Source: Lachnospiraceae bacterium (lineage in GTDB: Bacteria > Bacillota > Clostridia > Lachnospirales > Lachnospiraceae). Taken from it: a stretch of 64,000 nt of DNA. The stretch lies in NCBI GenBank assembly GCA_017465475.1, contig JAFTWC010000017.1, positions 1-64,000 of the forward strand, given 5' to 3'. The translations under genes and the position numbers were made by a program. Positions 44,335 through 53,808 of this stretch are shown here, piece after piece (positions within the stretch are counted from its first letter, which is position 1; every line of letters begins with the position of its first letter). The notes below the pieces were generated by a model. It saw only the letters and a program-made list of their open reading frames with translations. It did no database searches and was not told the origin of the DNA.

Positions 44335-45750
44335 TTAATGTTCCTTATCTCCGGAACGTTCCATTACCGTTCCTTCGCCTTCAAACACAAAAAACTTATC
44401 TAATGCACGAAGAATTTCGTCGTCTTCCTCTTCTTCCTCCGTATAACGAATGGCAGAAGGCGCTGCTTTTCCGGCTGTCTCTGCACGGTCAGCTGCCGAT
44501 ACCTTTTCTACCAATCTACTTCTGCTTTCTCTTGCAGTCGCTTCATCCGGTTCCTCTTTCTTTGTGGAAGGAAAACTCCAATCAAACTTAGACGCAATCT
44601 CTTCCTGTTCTTCCTGTATAACCGGTTTTTGTACTTTTGTTTCCTCAACTCGTTTCATCGGTGTTGTTTCATACGTTTCCACCGAATTTACTTCCATGTC
44701 TGCCGGTTCAACCGTAACTTCACTTGTAATTGCCGACTCATTCTCTTTTACCGGAGCATAATTATCGAAAGACTTTGCCTTATCTGCCGACTTCTTGGCC
44801 TTTCCGTTTTTCTTTTTATTTTTCTTAGAGAAATTCTCATCCAAATATGCCTGCCAGTCAAACACTGCTTCTACGGAAGCTACCGCCACGCGAATCATAT
44901 CATCATCCGGCTCTTTCGTGGTAAGACCCTGTAACCAAAGTCCCGGTTTACTTAAAAACGCTACCACCTTAGACTCACTGGAACCCGCCAAACGAATAAA
45001 CTCGTAAGAAATACCTGCAATCACCGGTACAAACAAAATACGTACCACAAACCGAAGCCATAACGTTTCTACACGAACCACAATAAAGAAAATCACGCTG
45101 ATTAACATAACAAACAGCAAAAAACTGGTACCGCAACGTTTGTGCAGTCTGGAACACTTTCTTACATTGTGCACGGTCGGTGCCATTCCTTTTTCGATAC
45201 AGTTAATGGTCTTGTGTTCGGCACCATGATACATAAACACTCTCTTAATATCTTTCAATTGGGAAATCAGTCCCACATATCCTAAAAAGATAGCAACACG
45301 AAGCAAGCCTTCAATTAATGTCTTCCATTCATAAGAGAGAACATCTTCATCTATAAAACTGACTACTGCAAGCGGAAGAAGCATAAAAATAGCCACTGCC
45401 ATTACTACGGATAAAAATACCGTTCCTCCCATAATAAACTTATCCGCTTTTTCTCCGAACTTCTTTTGGAGCCACAGTTCAAACTTACCCGGCTGTTCCT
45501 CCACATCATCAAAGTAAGCTGCGGAAGAAGTCAGCATCTTAACACCCAGAACCAAAGATTCCACAAAATTTACTACGCCTCGGATTATCGGCCATCCAAG
45601 AAACTTGTGCTTTTCGATAATACTGTTGCACTCGCCTTTTTCCACTGCGATTTCACCGTCCGGTTTTCTGACAGCTACAGCATAGTGTTTCTTATTTTTC
45701 ATCATTACGCCTTCTAAAACGGCCTGTCCCCCAATACCTGATGACTTCAT
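44335..45750 (-). CDS. DUF1385 (YqhQ-like) membrane protein with charged C-terminal tail
   Basis: The N-terminal about 320 residues match the DUF1385 family: start GIGGQAVLEGVMMKNKKHYAVAVRKPDG, RGVVNFVESLVLG, several membrane helices, FMYHGAEHKTINCIEKG and RCGTSFLLFVMLISVIFF. A Lys-rich stretch (KKNKKKNGKAKK) and about 130 acidic, disordered residues follow, an extension longer than in simple family members. Function unknown; linkage to prmC-prfA and rpmE is widely conserved in Clostridia. SD GGAGGAGCAC. Confidence 0.9.
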   Translation of the reverse strand: MKSSGIGGQAVLEGVMMKNKKHYAVAVRKPDGEIAVEKGECNSIIEKHKFLGWPIIRGVVNFVESLVLGVKMLTSSAAYFDDVEEQPGKFELWLQKKFGEKADKFIMGGTVFLSVVMAVAIFMLLPLAVVSFIDEDVLSYEWKTLIEGLLRVAIFLGYVGLISQLKDIKRVFMYHGAEHKTINCIEKGMAPTVHNVRKCSRLHKRCGTSFLLFVMLISVIFFIVVRVETLWLRFVVRILFVPVIAGISYEFIRLAGSSESKVVAFLSKPGLWLQGLTTKEPDDDMIRVAVASVEAVFDWQAYLDENFSKKNKKKNGKAKKSADKAKSFDNYAPVKENESAITSEVTVEPADMEVNSVETYETTPMKRVEETKVQKPVIQEEQEEIASKFDWSFPSTKKEEPDEATARESRSRLVEKVSAADRAETAGKAAPSAIRYTEEEEEDDEILRALDKFFVFEGEGTVMERSGDKEH

Positions 45751-45787
45751 GTGCTCCTCCTTCTCTGCATGTGTCTAATAAGCAAAG

Positions 45788-45816
45788 CAGGTTGAGATTA
45801 TAACAACCTCAACCTG
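45788..45816 (-). terminator. terminator after rpmE
   Basis: 9-bp perfect stem CAGGTTGAG/CTCAACCTG (45788-45796 with 45808-45816), 24 bp after the rpmE stop. The U-tract is poor, so partial read-through into the DUF1385 operon is possible. Confidence 0.6.
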
Positions 45817-45839
45817 ATTCTCGTTCTTTTATGTTCTTT

Positions 45840-46046
45840 TTAGTTCTGACTTAAACCATATCTACGGTTGAACTTATCAATAGCACCACGTGCAGCTACA
45901 GCTTTCTGCTGACCGGTATAGAAGGAATGGCACTTGGAACAAACTTCCACATGGATTTCCTCTTTGGTAGAACCGGTAACAAATTCATTACCACAGTTGC
46001 AGGTTACCTTTGCCTGATAGTATTTCGGCTGGATTGCTTCTTTCAT
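45840..46046 (-). CDS. rpmE: 50S ribosomal protein L31
   Basis: 68 aa zinc-type L31: MKEAIQPKYYQAKVTCNCGNEF, TGSTKEEIHVEVCSKCHSFYTGQQK and the usual end. Four cysteines (CNC, CSKC) form the zinc site, distinguishing it from the zinc-free form made under zinc limitation. The start at 46046 follows AGAGGTGAAAGAC; the longer frame to 46109 covers its own promoter region and is rejected. Confidence 0.96.
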   Translation of the reverse strand: MKEAIQPKYYQAKVTCNCGNEFVTGSTKEEIHVEVCSKCHSFYTGQQKAVAARGAIDKFNRRYGLSQN

Positions 46047-46088
46047 GTCTTTCACCTCTTTATCTCCATAACTTAAAACAGCTTTCTC

Positions 46089-46117
46089 ATTATAGCATGT
46101 TTTTTTCAAAAAAGCAA
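46089..46117 (-). promoter_or_regulatory. promoter of rpmE
   Basis: TTGCTT (46112-46117) and TATAAT (46089-46094), 17-bp spacer, lying between the histidine kinase stop and rpmE. Confidence 0.7.
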
Positions 46118-46130
46118 TAGCATTTTTAAA

Positions 46131-47753
46131 TTAATTTTTACTTTCTGCATCATGGTCCAATTCGAACCAGAATTCAACACCTGCGGTATGATTTTTTACC
46201 CCGCAAGGCTGATTGTGAGCTTCCATAATTGCTTTTACGATAGAAAGTCCGATACCGCTGCCACCGTACTCTCTGGTTCTTGCCTTATCCACCTTATAAA
46301 ACTTCACCCATAGATTCGGAATTGCTTCCTCCGGAATCAATTCTCCCGTATTAAATACCGCAACCCGCACCTTGTTCCCTTTTTCTATCATCTTTATTTC
46401 TATAATATTCGGCTCCGTCACATGGTGGAATGCATTGCTGATATAATTGGTCAGCACTTCTTCTATCATATATTCATCCGCCCAGACGATAATCGGTTCT
46501 GTCTGTTCAAAATGAACCGTTACCCCCTTTTGTTTCGCAAGGATATCCATAGACTCAAGCACCGCCCGTACCACTGTCGTCAAATCAAAACGGCTAAACT
46601 CTACCGGGGCTGTTCCGTATTCCAAATGATTTAAGGTAAGAAGTTTTTTCACCATAGTGTTCATTTTCCCTGCTTCATCAATAATCACATCGCAGTAAAA
46701 CTCCCTGTCTTCCGGGCTCTCATTAATATTATCCTTCAACCCTTCTGCATATCCTTGTATCAGGGCAATCGGCGTTTTCAATTCATGTGTAACATTGGAC
46801 AGGAACTCCTTACGCACTTCATCTGCCTGGATTTTCTGCTCAATATCCTTTTGCAGTTCGTTGTTTGCGCTCTTTAATTCAGAAATGGTCGACTCCAGTT
46901 TTTCCGACAATACATTGATACTGTTTCCCAATTCCCCGATTTCATCCTTACTTCCCGACTCATATTTCACATCAAAATTCAGCTTTGACATTTCTTTTGC
47001 AATATCCGCAAGCTGTAAAACCGGTTTTGTAAATCTACGTCCCACGAAGAACATAAGCACGGCAATCACTGCCGCGCTCCCCAGTCCGGCATACAGCAAA
47101 AACTTATTGGCAATCTTTACACTTTCCTGCATACTTTCCACATTGGAACGTATAAGAACAAATTCTCCGCTGTCCAAATGTCCCGCCAGTTCGATATACT
47201 TTGACTCCATCCGCCCGTCATACAAAGAAAAGATACTGTAGTCTTCAGCCTCTTCTTCCAACTGCTTGTCTCTTAACTCTTCTCCGTAACCGCGAAGCGC
47301 ATAGTCTCCGATTAAATCCCGAATAAACATAACATCCTGATTATTTCTTCCGCCTGCACCGAAAAAATAATCAATTCTTAAAACCGGTGCCAGAATATCA
47401 TCAACAATGACGGTGGTTACATTAGATTTGGAACACAAAATATCCAGCTTTAACCGAAGGCTTTCTCCGGTCTGTCTTTCCGGATTTTCCTCATCATCCG
47501 CATTATATTCCTCTTCCTCGCCCTCTTCTTCGTCTTTTTCAAGTTCTTCTCCCGGAAACGCGATTCCGCCTTCGGCAGAAACCAATTGATTCACCTGCTC
47601 GTATATCTCTCCCAACGCTTCTTGTTTGCTTTCTTCATAATATCGGACAAGAAACGTATCGTTTAATACCAAGCAAAGAGCAACCGTACCGAAAATCGCC
47701 ACAAAAGTCAAAAGAAGCAGTTTTAATCGTACCGAATGTTTTCTGTGCTTCAT
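46131..47753 (-). CDS. sensor histidine kinase with acidic extracytoplasmic stretch
   Basis: 540-aa membrane kinase. Helices lie at about residues 11-31 and 222-243 (FLLYAGLGSAAVIAVLMFFVG), then HAMP, a coiled-coil, the phosphoacceptor box NVTHELKTPIALIQGYAEGL, EVLTNYISNAFHHV, and an ATP lid with GGSGIGLSIVKAI. The outside loop holds an unusual run of mostly Glu/Asp (about residues 69-92), which could bind cations or cationic peptides (inference). It starts four bases after the response regulator stop. Ligand unknown. Confidence 0.92.
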   Translation of the reverse strand: MKHRKHSVRLKLLLLTFVAIFGTVALCLVLNDTFLVRYYEESKQEALGEIYEQVNQLVSAEGGIAFPGEELEKDEEEGEEEEYNADDEENPERQTGESLRLKLDILCSKSNVTTVIVDDILAPVLRIDYFFGAGGRNNQDVMFIRDLIGDYALRGYGEELRDKQLEEEAEDYSIFSLYDGRMESKYIELAGHLDSGEFVLIRSNVESMQESVKIANKFLLYAGLGSAAVIAVLMFFVGRRFTKPVLQLADIAKEMSKLNFDVKYESGSKDEIGELGNSINVLSEKLESTISELKSANNELQKDIEQKIQADEVRKEFLSNVTHELKTPIALIQGYAEGLKDNINESPEDREFYCDVIIDEAGKMNTMVKKLLTLNHLEYGTAPVEFSRFDLTTVVRAVLESMDILAKQKGVTVHFEQTEPIIVWADEYMIEEVLTNYISNAFHHVTEPNIIEIKMIEKGNKVRVAVFNTGELIPEEAIPNLWVKFYKVDKARTREYGGSGIGLSIVKAIMEAHNQPCGVKNHTAGVEFWFELDHDAESKN

Positions 47754-47756
47754 GTG

Positions 47757-48428
47757 TTACACCTCGAATTTATACCCCATTCCCCAAATGGTTTTAATAT
47801 AGTCTCCCTTCTCTCCCATCTTGCTGCGAAGCTTCTTTACATGGGTATCAATAGTTCTGGCATCCCCGAAATAATCATAGTTCCATACATTGTTTAAAAT
47901 ACGCTCACGGGACAAGGCCATTCCTTTATTATCAATAAAATACGCAAGTAATTCAAACTCTTTTACACTAAGTTCAATAGGCTCGCCGTCAATGGTCACC
48001 TGATGAGCTGACTTATCCAGTACAATTCCGCCGATTTCTGTCACCTCGGATGCCACGGTTCCGGCTCTTCGCAAAATTGCTTCTACACGAGCCACTAAAA
48101 TCTTCGGACTGAAGGGTTTGGAAATATATTCATCCACCCCCAGTTCAAACCCCAACAGTTCGTCCCTCTCGTCACTTTTTGCCGTCAACATAATAATCGG
48201 CACAGTGGAATACTGTCGAATTTCCTTACATACCTGCCAGCCGTCCATTTTAGGCATCATAACATCCAAAATAATCAGGTCAATATCCTTCTGCTCAAAA
48301 AAAATGTCTACCGCTTCTTCTCCGTTCTCCGCTTCCAATACCTGGTAATGACTCTTCACCAAAAAGTCATGTACAAGTTTCCGCATACGACTTTCATCAT
48401 CCACAACCAATATCTTCGTATGTTCCAT
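47757..48428 (-). CDS. OmpR/PhoB-family response regulator
   Basis: Receiver with VVDDESRMRKLV, phosphoacceptor Asp in IDLIILDVMMPKMDGWQV, conserved MLTAKSDE and SKPFSP; winged-helix effector domain ending TRTIDTHVKKLRSKMG and IWGMGYKFEV. 223 aa is normal. SD AGGAGGTCCGG. It forms an operon with the downstream kinase. Target genes are not evident, though the membrane-protein genes upstream are candidates. Confidence 0.95.
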   Translation of the reverse strand: MEHTKILVVDDESRMRKLVHDFLVKSHYQVLEAENGEEAVDIFFEQKDIDLIILDVMMPKMDGWQVCKEIRQYSTVPIIMLTAKSDERDELLGFELGVDEYISKPFSPKILVARVEAILRRAGTVASEVTEIGGIVLDKSAHQVTIDGEPIELSVKEFELLAYFIDNKGMALSRERILNNVWNYDYFGDARTIDTHVKKLRSKMGEKGDYIKTIWGMGYKFEV

Positions 48429-48518
48429 AACCGGACCTCCTGTGCCAATCTTTGATGCTATCCTATCATGGGAGTGTGGAAAAACTGTGTCCGAATCCGC
48501 ATAGAATTGTGAACTCGC

Positions 48519-49121
48519 TTACTTCTGTTTTTCTTCCCGTTCTGTCAGATTCACTTCCCACTCCGCCAAAATCCGTTCTTTCTCCGTCAGATTCTGTTCC
48601 CATTGATGCAGTTCCTCTTCTTTTATGGTCAATTCCTCTTTCCAGCCTGCATAGTCATTCAACACCTGCTTTTCGTAGTCCCTATAAGGGGAGGCAGTTC
48701 CGAACAAGCGAATCACAAACAGCCCCACTATCACCACGCAAAGCGCCACCACAACAATGGTCAGTGTCTTACAACGTTGTTTGTACAACTCCATCAACTT
48801 ACGATCTTTGGTCATCTTTTTCGGTTCCTGTATTTTTTCCGCCTCAACCGGTTGCGGCAAAGGTTTTAAACTGCTTTCCGCCACCACACCGGATTCTAAT
48901 GCTCTGGACCGCAGCTCCTGCAAAAAAGCGATTCCCAATGTTGTTACCAATGTTCCCTTCTCAATCAGACGATTATACAACTTTATCACGGTTTTCGTAT
49001 TTCCCAAATCCGCTTGAGACCGAATATAAGAAACAACCTCCGCCTCTTTTTTGGCTTCATTCAATTCTGCTTCCGAGGTGAATGTAAATCCCTGATAGGT
49101 ATAAATTTTTCCCTTTTCCAT
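48519..49121 (-). CDS. uncharacterised single-helix membrane protein with C-terminal coiled-coil
   Basis: About 200 aa. The N-terminal part MEKGKIYTYQGFTFTSEAELNEAKKEAE is soluble and charged; one membrane helix (LTIVVVALCVVIVGLFVIRLF) lies near residue 135; a Glu/Lys/Trp coiled-coil (KEEELHQWEQNLTEKERI) ends the protein. No family recognised. The frame is open to 49157, but that ATG has no SD; the inner ATG at 49121 has a weak GCGGGAAT. It precedes the two-component genes on the same strand and may belong to their regulon (inference). Confidence 0.7.
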   Translation of the reverse strand: MEKGKIYTYQGFTFTSEAELNEAKKEAEVVSYIRSQADLGNTKTVIKLYNRLIEKGTLVTTLGIAFLQELRSRALESGVVAESSLKPLPQPVEAEKIQEPKKMTKDRKLMELYKQRCKTLTIVVVALCVVIVGLFVIRLFGTASPYRDYEKQVLNDYAGWKEELTIKEEELHQWEQNLTEKERILAEWEVNLTEREEKQK

Positions 49122-49235
49122 ATAATTCCCGCTTTCCGAAATGTTTATATCATGCAAATAATAAGGTGCCCTATGCCATCACTTTCTACCTTTAGTATAG
49201 CATAAAGCACCTTGTTTGCAAAGCTCTTTCGTTAC

Positions 49236-50447
49236 TTACTCTGTCTTATCTTCTACTGCGTAGTCAACGGTTCCTGCAGGCTCTGTCATCCCCGACTTTA
49301 CGGTCTTATTCTTTCTGAGCACACCGCTCATAATCGCAAGACCGATTAACACCACACCACCAATCAATGCAATATTTCCCATCTTCGCCACAGCTTCAAA
49401 CACCGGGGTCAGAATACTGTGTGTCATCTCAAAAATCACATCACCGATTTCGGCAAAGTCCTCATAGTTTGCAATAACACTTTCCGCATAATCAAACAAC
49501 GGATTTTTTACCGAATATATCAGCTTACACAAACCGCCACCCAAAATCAGCGGAATCGCAGACACCACAAACCCTGCGGTGCCGAACCAGAAGCATGCTA
49601 CCAACAACAAAACAGCACCGATAATCACACCGTATATAACAATCTTAAGTAAGGATGCCATTGCTTCAAAGTCCTTCACATATCCGACTGCGGTGCGGAT
49701 ATCCTTATCTTCCACAATTTCACCCAGTGCCTCATTTAATTCCTGCTCTGCCGGTACCATGACTTCATCAATGATTTCGTTCACCTTGTCGGAAAGCTCC
49801 TCGTTCCATTCCTTTTCAAAAGCCTGTGCCTTTTCATCCACTACTTTTGAAAACGCACCTGTTCCATATACCGTATCATACTTGGCTTCCAATTTTTCAA
49901 AAGAAGATACTCCCGGCAAACTGTACTCTATCAAAATCTCATTCTCCAAAGTTTCTTTAAACGACTGAAGGAATGAATCGGTAAAATACACTGAAGGTGT
50001 TCCGTTTCTCCACGCAGAGTACACATCTCCGAATCCGTTTGTCACCAAATCATCCATTTTCTCCGTCAACGTATCTTTTACGTGTTTCAGCTCCACCTTC
50101 GGTGTTCTGCCATAGTACACTGCATCAAGCACCTCAGAAATCACGGAATCTACCCACTCCGCAGTAATCAAATCATTCAGTACGCTCTGCATATACTCCG
50201 TCTTTAACTCTTCCGAATGCATTTCTCCCATTATTTCCTCTTCTACAACATCCAGAATGCGTTCGCCCAGTTTTGCATCACTTACGGTCTGCTGAATCCC
50301 TTCCTGCGTAATCATTTCAGAAGCTCCCAACAAAGCTCCGCCTGCCGGTATCCACAACGTCAACGCAGGAATCAGCACAATACTGAAAATGATTCCGAAT
50401 ACTCTCAAAATAATTTTGGCTACATTGGTTTTCTTCTTGTTTTCCAT
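49236..50447 (-). CDS. uncharacterised membrane protein with large central extracytoplasmic region
   Basis: 403 aa. One N-terminal helix (IILRVFGIIFSIVLIPALTLWI), about 220 mostly helical, acidic residues, then three hydrophobic segments near the end (IVIYGVIIGAVLLLVACFWF; GFVVSAIPLILGGGLCKLIY; IALIGGVVLIGLAIMSGVL). No enzyme motif. Similar in layout to membrane proteins of unknown function in Lachnospiraceae, but I do not recognise a named family. It lies next to the single-helix protein above. Confidence 0.75.
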   Translation of the reverse strand: MENKKKTNVAKIILRVFGIIFSIVLIPALTLWIPAGGALLGASEMITQEGIQQTVSDAKLGERILDVVEEEIMGEMHSEELKTEYMQSVLNDLITAEWVDSVISEVLDAVYYGRTPKVELKHVKDTLTEKMDDLVTNGFGDVYSAWRNGTPSVYFTDSFLQSFKETLENEILIEYSLPGVSSFEKLEAKYDTVYGTGAFSKVVDEKAQAFEKEWNEELSDKVNEIIDEVMVPAEQELNEALGEIVEDKDIRTAVGYVKDFEAMASLLKIVIYGVIIGAVLLLVACFWFGTAGFVVSAIPLILGGGLCKLIYSVKNPLFDYAESVIANYEDFAEIGDVIFEMTHSILTPVFEAVAKMGNIALIGGVVLIGLAIMSGVLRKNKTVKSGMTEPAGTVDYAVEDKTE

Positions 50448-50578
50448 ACCTAACCCCTCGTACTCTTTCGTATTTTCACTTCATGGGAGCCACCGAAGCA
50501 TCCCTTTCAGAATATTTTACCACATTTACATTTTTTTCTCAACCATTTTTCATTTCGCAATAATTCTCATACATTTCG

Positions 50579-51754
50579 CTACAATGCCAGGTCCACGTGT
50601 TGCACCGTTCCCACCGAACCGCTTTCTTTAAGAAAGATTCCGGTCTTTCGAATGGCTCCGTTGGTCACATTGGTTTCCGCATTGTTTAAAGAAAACTGCG
50701 TATTGGCATTTCCGAGGTAAATTGCTCCCACATCCGCATCTTTTAAATTCAGAAGCTTGTTTTCACCCTTTTCATCCTTGGTCCATATCTTTAACCTTGA
50801 AAATACTTCATCCGCCTCATCAATCCAACCGTTTTTGTCACTGTCATAAGCAGCCAAATCCGCAAATCCGTCTCCGCTTTTGGTTCCGAACAACTCACTT
50901 CCGTCATTCACCTCACCGTCTCCGTTTTTATCCAGTGCCAGATAGCCGCTGCCGGCATCCAGTTCGGAAATTTCTTCTTCCTTACCGTCTGCATCCAAAT
51001 CAAAATAGAACTTCATATCTTTCACTTTTGCCACGTTGGTATCCAAATTGATTACCAACGGGTCAACCATGGTATAACTCTGCTCTGTATAGCACTCGGT
51101 TTCCATTGTAAAAGAACGGGACATTTCTACACTAACCCCGAAGGAAAGTTCTCTGCCGTCTGCAGTACATACTTTTCCTACGGTACTAAACTCTGTCACT
51201 TCCTGTTCCGAAAAGAAGGCGGATGTAACCGTCTGCACTTTCCATTCCTGTCCTCTTCCGCTTCCCACGGAAACTACATTTCGAACAGCTCCGGCGACCA
51301 AAGAAAAACTTCCCAGGCTCTGTCCCATGGAAACCTGCATCCCCACAGACTGTATCTGCCGTTTTTCATAAGGCTCCCTGTGTTCCTCCGTTTTCTTTCC
51401 GTCTTTCCCTCGATTTCTTAAGCTTTCCAGAATTTTTCGAAGCAGTGCCACTTCCAAATCTTCCTGCGTTGCAACAGGCGCGTTGCCTTTTGACTCTGTT
51501 TGTTTAATCTGCTCCGCCAGTTCTGCCATTGCTTTTTGTTGTTTTTCTCTGTTTTTCTTTGCTTCCTCCCGTTCGGCTTTTTCCTTTTCAAGCTTCCCGT
51601 CCTGAAGCTGTCGTAAAAGCCCCTTTGACTTATCGGAAATATCAAGCTTAATGGCGTCTTCCGCTCTTGATGTCACCGACAACGACACGGAACTTTCTAC
51701 CTTCTGATAGGAACGTTCCGAACTCATAGATACCGTACCTGCGCTAATAATCAT
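50579..51754 (-). CDS. uncharacterised protein with EF-hand-like calcium motifs
   Basis: About 391 aa, no signal peptide. A charged coiled-coil (KEKAEREEAKKNREKQQKAM, about residues 57-80) precedes a beta-rich region, then three Asp-rich loops of calcium-binding type: DLDADGKEEEI, DKNGDGEVNDGSELFG and DSDKNGWIDEADEVFSRL. A conserved C-terminal module (LRIWTKDE-like KIWTKDEKGENKLL; DADVGAIYLGN) follows. Proteins of this kind occur across bacteria without known function. The ATG at 51754 has AAAGGA ten bases upstream; a GTG three codons earlier is too close to the SD. Confidence 0.78.
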   Translation of the reverse strand: MIISAGTVSMSSERSYQKVESSVSLSVTSRAEDAIKLDISDKSKGLLRQLQDGKLEKEKAEREEAKKNREKQQKAMAELAEQIKQTESKGNAPVATQEDLEVALLRKILESLRNRGKDGKKTEEHREPYEKRQIQSVGMQVSMGQSLGSFSLVAGAVRNVVSVGSGRGQEWKVQTVTSAFFSEQEVTEFSTVGKVCTADGRELSFGVSVEMSRSFTMETECYTEQSYTMVDPLVINLDTNVAKVKDMKFYFDLDADGKEEEISELDAGSGYLALDKNGDGEVNDGSELFGTKSGDGFADLAAYDSDKNGWIDEADEVFSRLKIWTKDEKGENKLLNLKDADVGAIYLGNANTQFSLNNAETNVTNGAIRKTGIFLKESGSVGTVQHVDLAL

Positions 51755-51849
51755 GAAATCCACATCCTTTCTTTTTTCACGACAAACAACCCATTTTTAC
51801 GTCAACCTCCGTGTTGACATATGGCATGCTCTCTTTGCCTGCACGCAGA

Positions 51850-51884
51850 AAGCCCGCCTATATACTAATTATATCGGCGGGCTT
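51850..51884 (-). terminator. terminator after the permuted papain-fold gene
   Basis: AAGCCCGCC (51850-51858) with GGCGGGCTT (51876-51884), extended by an inner TAT pairing, 16 bp after the stop. U-tract modest. Confidence 0.75.
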
Positions 51885-51899
51885 AGACGCATTATTAAC

Positions 51900-52469
51900 T
51901 TAGCACGGTAAACAAAATCTTTTTGTTGCCAAACCTCCCAATGTTCCTTCATAGCAAAGCTGCAACTCCGGAAGCTTTAAAAAATCCACCGGATGATATA
52001 ATTCCGGAGACTTGGTAAGCTCCATGATTCCTACTTCATTTAATGTCTCTGCTACAAACTGGGAACAAAAATACTTATTCCGACGCTTATATGCAATTCC
52101 GAAAAAGCACAAAAACGTGCCTAACACACTATACTGGAACCGCTTTTGAATCGGCAACATTTTCTTAAACTTTCTACGAATGGCCCGATAGGACTTCGCA
52201 GGAACTTCCAAACGATACAACGCACACGGAGCATCCTTACACTTTGCCATCATTCCCGACTCAATACTTTCGTGGACAAAGCCTGCCGGAAGCGGTAATC
52301 TGGTGTATCGTCTTGCAAAGCTGTAGAACTGAGTACAATCTCCGGAAAAACCGAGAGACACATGGGTATACGGCTCTTTTGTTGCGATATGTATTACCCT
52401 GGAAAGCAGTGACTGTGTCCGTAAAAGTAAAATATATAATTCTCTTGTTTCCTCATTTTTTCTTGTCAT
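51900..52469 (-). CDS. permuted papain-like (YiiX/NlpC-P60-type) cysteine hydrolase candidate
   Basis: About 189 aa. The two expected catalytic positions of the permuted NlpC/P60-like fold are visible: His in KEPYTHVSLGF near the N-terminus and Cys in KYFCSQFVAETLNEVG in the second half. No signal peptide, so acting inside the cell or on membrane-bound substrate. The ATG at 52469 follows AAGGGGAAATGAA; an alternative TTG lies six codons upstream. Single gene with its own terminator. The substrate (amide, lipid or peptide bond) is unknown. Confidence 0.75.
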   Translation of the reverse strand: MTRKNEETRELYILLLRTQSLLSRVIHIATKEPYTHVSLGFSGDCTQFYSFARRYTRLPLPAGFVHESIESGMMAKCKDAPCALYRLEVPAKSYRAIRRKFKKMLPIQKRFQYSVLGTFLCFFGIAYKRRNKYFCSQFVAETLNEVGIMELTKSPELYHPVDFLKLPELQLCYEGTLGGLATKRFCLPC

Positions 52470-52601
52470 TTCATTTCCCCTTCCCAAACGAAACCGGCCC
52501 CCTAAGCCTTATTACAAACCATTACATTTGACATTATAGTATAAAAAATGCGGTAACGCAAGTTATTCCATCAAAAATACCGTATTTCTTCATAAATTCT
52601 T

Positions 52602-52642
52602 AAACTATCCGGGTTGTCATCTTCCCACAACCCGGATAGTTT
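52602..52642 (-). terminator. terminator of the D-lactate dehydrogenase gene
   Basis: Perfect 15-bp GC-rich stem (52602-52616 with 52628-52642) and an 11-base loop, 15 bp after the stop. The downstream tract is T/A mixed. Confidence 0.75.
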
Positions 52643-52656
52643 TCCTGTCTTTTTTT

Positions 52657-53691
52657 CTAAAAACAGCGTTTTTTATGCTCTTTATCGCACGTTCCGTCTT
52701 TTTCGCAACGATAGCAAATCTCATTGGGAAGTGCTTCGCCGTCAAAATACTGTCTGAGATTTTCCACGGTGGTTTCCGCAATATTCCGCAGCGCCTCTCT
52801 TGTTAAAAAAGCCTGATGAGACGTAAGCAATACATTCGGCATAGAAATCAGCCGGGCCAGCTCATCATCCGGTAACACAGCACCGGAATAGTCCTCATAA
52901 AAGAAATCTCCTTCTTCCTCGTATACATCCAGCCCGGCTGCCCCGATTTTTCCTTCTTTTAGTCCTTCTATTAACGCCGTTGAATCGATCAGCGCTCCTC
53001 TGGAGGTGTTCACCAAAATCACTCCGTCCTTCATCCGTTCAATGGATGCTGCATCCACCATATGATAAGATTCTTTCGTTAGCGGACAATGCAGGGATAT
53101 CATATCGGAATGTCTGCACAGCTCTTCAAAGGATACATATCTCACACCGTCCCTCTCGTTCGGAAACGGATCATATGCCAAAACCTTCATTCCGAAGCCC
53201 AGGCATATATCAATAAACACCTGACCGATTTTTCCTGTACCTACCACGCCCATGGTTTTTCCGTAAAAATCCGTCCCCAACAATCCGGTAAGACTGAAAT
53301 TATACTCTCTTATTCTGTTATAGGCCCGGTAAAGCTTACGATTTAAGCTTAAAAACATACCCATGGTAAACTCTGCCACTGCATAGGGTGAGTATGCCGG
53401 CACTCTGACAATGTGAACTTTCCCGTAAGCAGCTTTTAAATCAACATTGTTATACCCCGCGCAACGAAGCGCCACAACAGAGATGCCCATCTCCCACAAT
53501 TCCTTTACCACTTCGGCATTCACTCTGTCGTTCACAAAGGCCACCACTGCATCACAACCTCTTGCCATTACCACGCTTTTTTCATTTAACTTTGATTCAC
53601 AATACACCATTTCCACGTTAAACTCTTTGGAAAAAGGATCAAAATAAAGCTTATCATAGGACTTTGTATCAAAAAAACATACCTTCTTCAT
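52657..53691 (-). CDS. ldhA: D-lactate dehydrogenase (D-2-hydroxyacid dehydrogenase)
   Basis: Reduces pyruvate to D-lactate with NADH, a fermentation outlet. D-2-hydroxyacid dehydrogenase architecture: RCAGYNNVDLKAA, nucleotide-binding GVVGTGKIGQ, and catalytic Arg in VNTSRGALID, Glu in LDVYEEEGDFFYED, His in LLTSHQAFLTREAL. The HQAFLT form and YEEE motif mark the fermentative D-LDH group rather than phosphoglycerate dehydrogenases. The Cys-rich C-terminus (CYRCEKDGTCDKEHKKRCF) is an unusual extension. SD GGAGGAAG. Confidence 0.93.
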   Translation of the reverse strand: MKKVCFFDTKSYDKLYFDPFSKEFNVEMVYCESKLNEKSVVMARGCDAVVAFVNDRVNAEVVKELWEMGISVVALRCAGYNNVDLKAAYGKVHIVRVPAYSPYAVAEFTMGMFLSLNRKLYRAYNRIREYNFSLTGLLGTDFYGKTMGVVGTGKIGQVFIDICLGFGMKVLAYDPFPNERDGVRYVSFEELCRHSDMISLHCPLTKESYHMVDAASIERMKDGVILVNTSRGALIDSTALIEGLKEGKIGAAGLDVYEEEGDFFYEDYSGAVLPDDELARLISMPNVLLTSHQAFLTREALRNIAETTVENLRQYFDGEALPNEICYRCEKDGTCDKEHKKRCF

Positions 53692-53808
53692 TACTTCCTC
53701 CGTCTGGCTCTCAGAATAATTTCCTGTCTGCTTCCGCTCTCTCTTTTTACTTAAAAGTAAGTATGTCTTTTTTTCAAAATTCTATACCATGTTCGTCTCT
53801 TACCGGAG

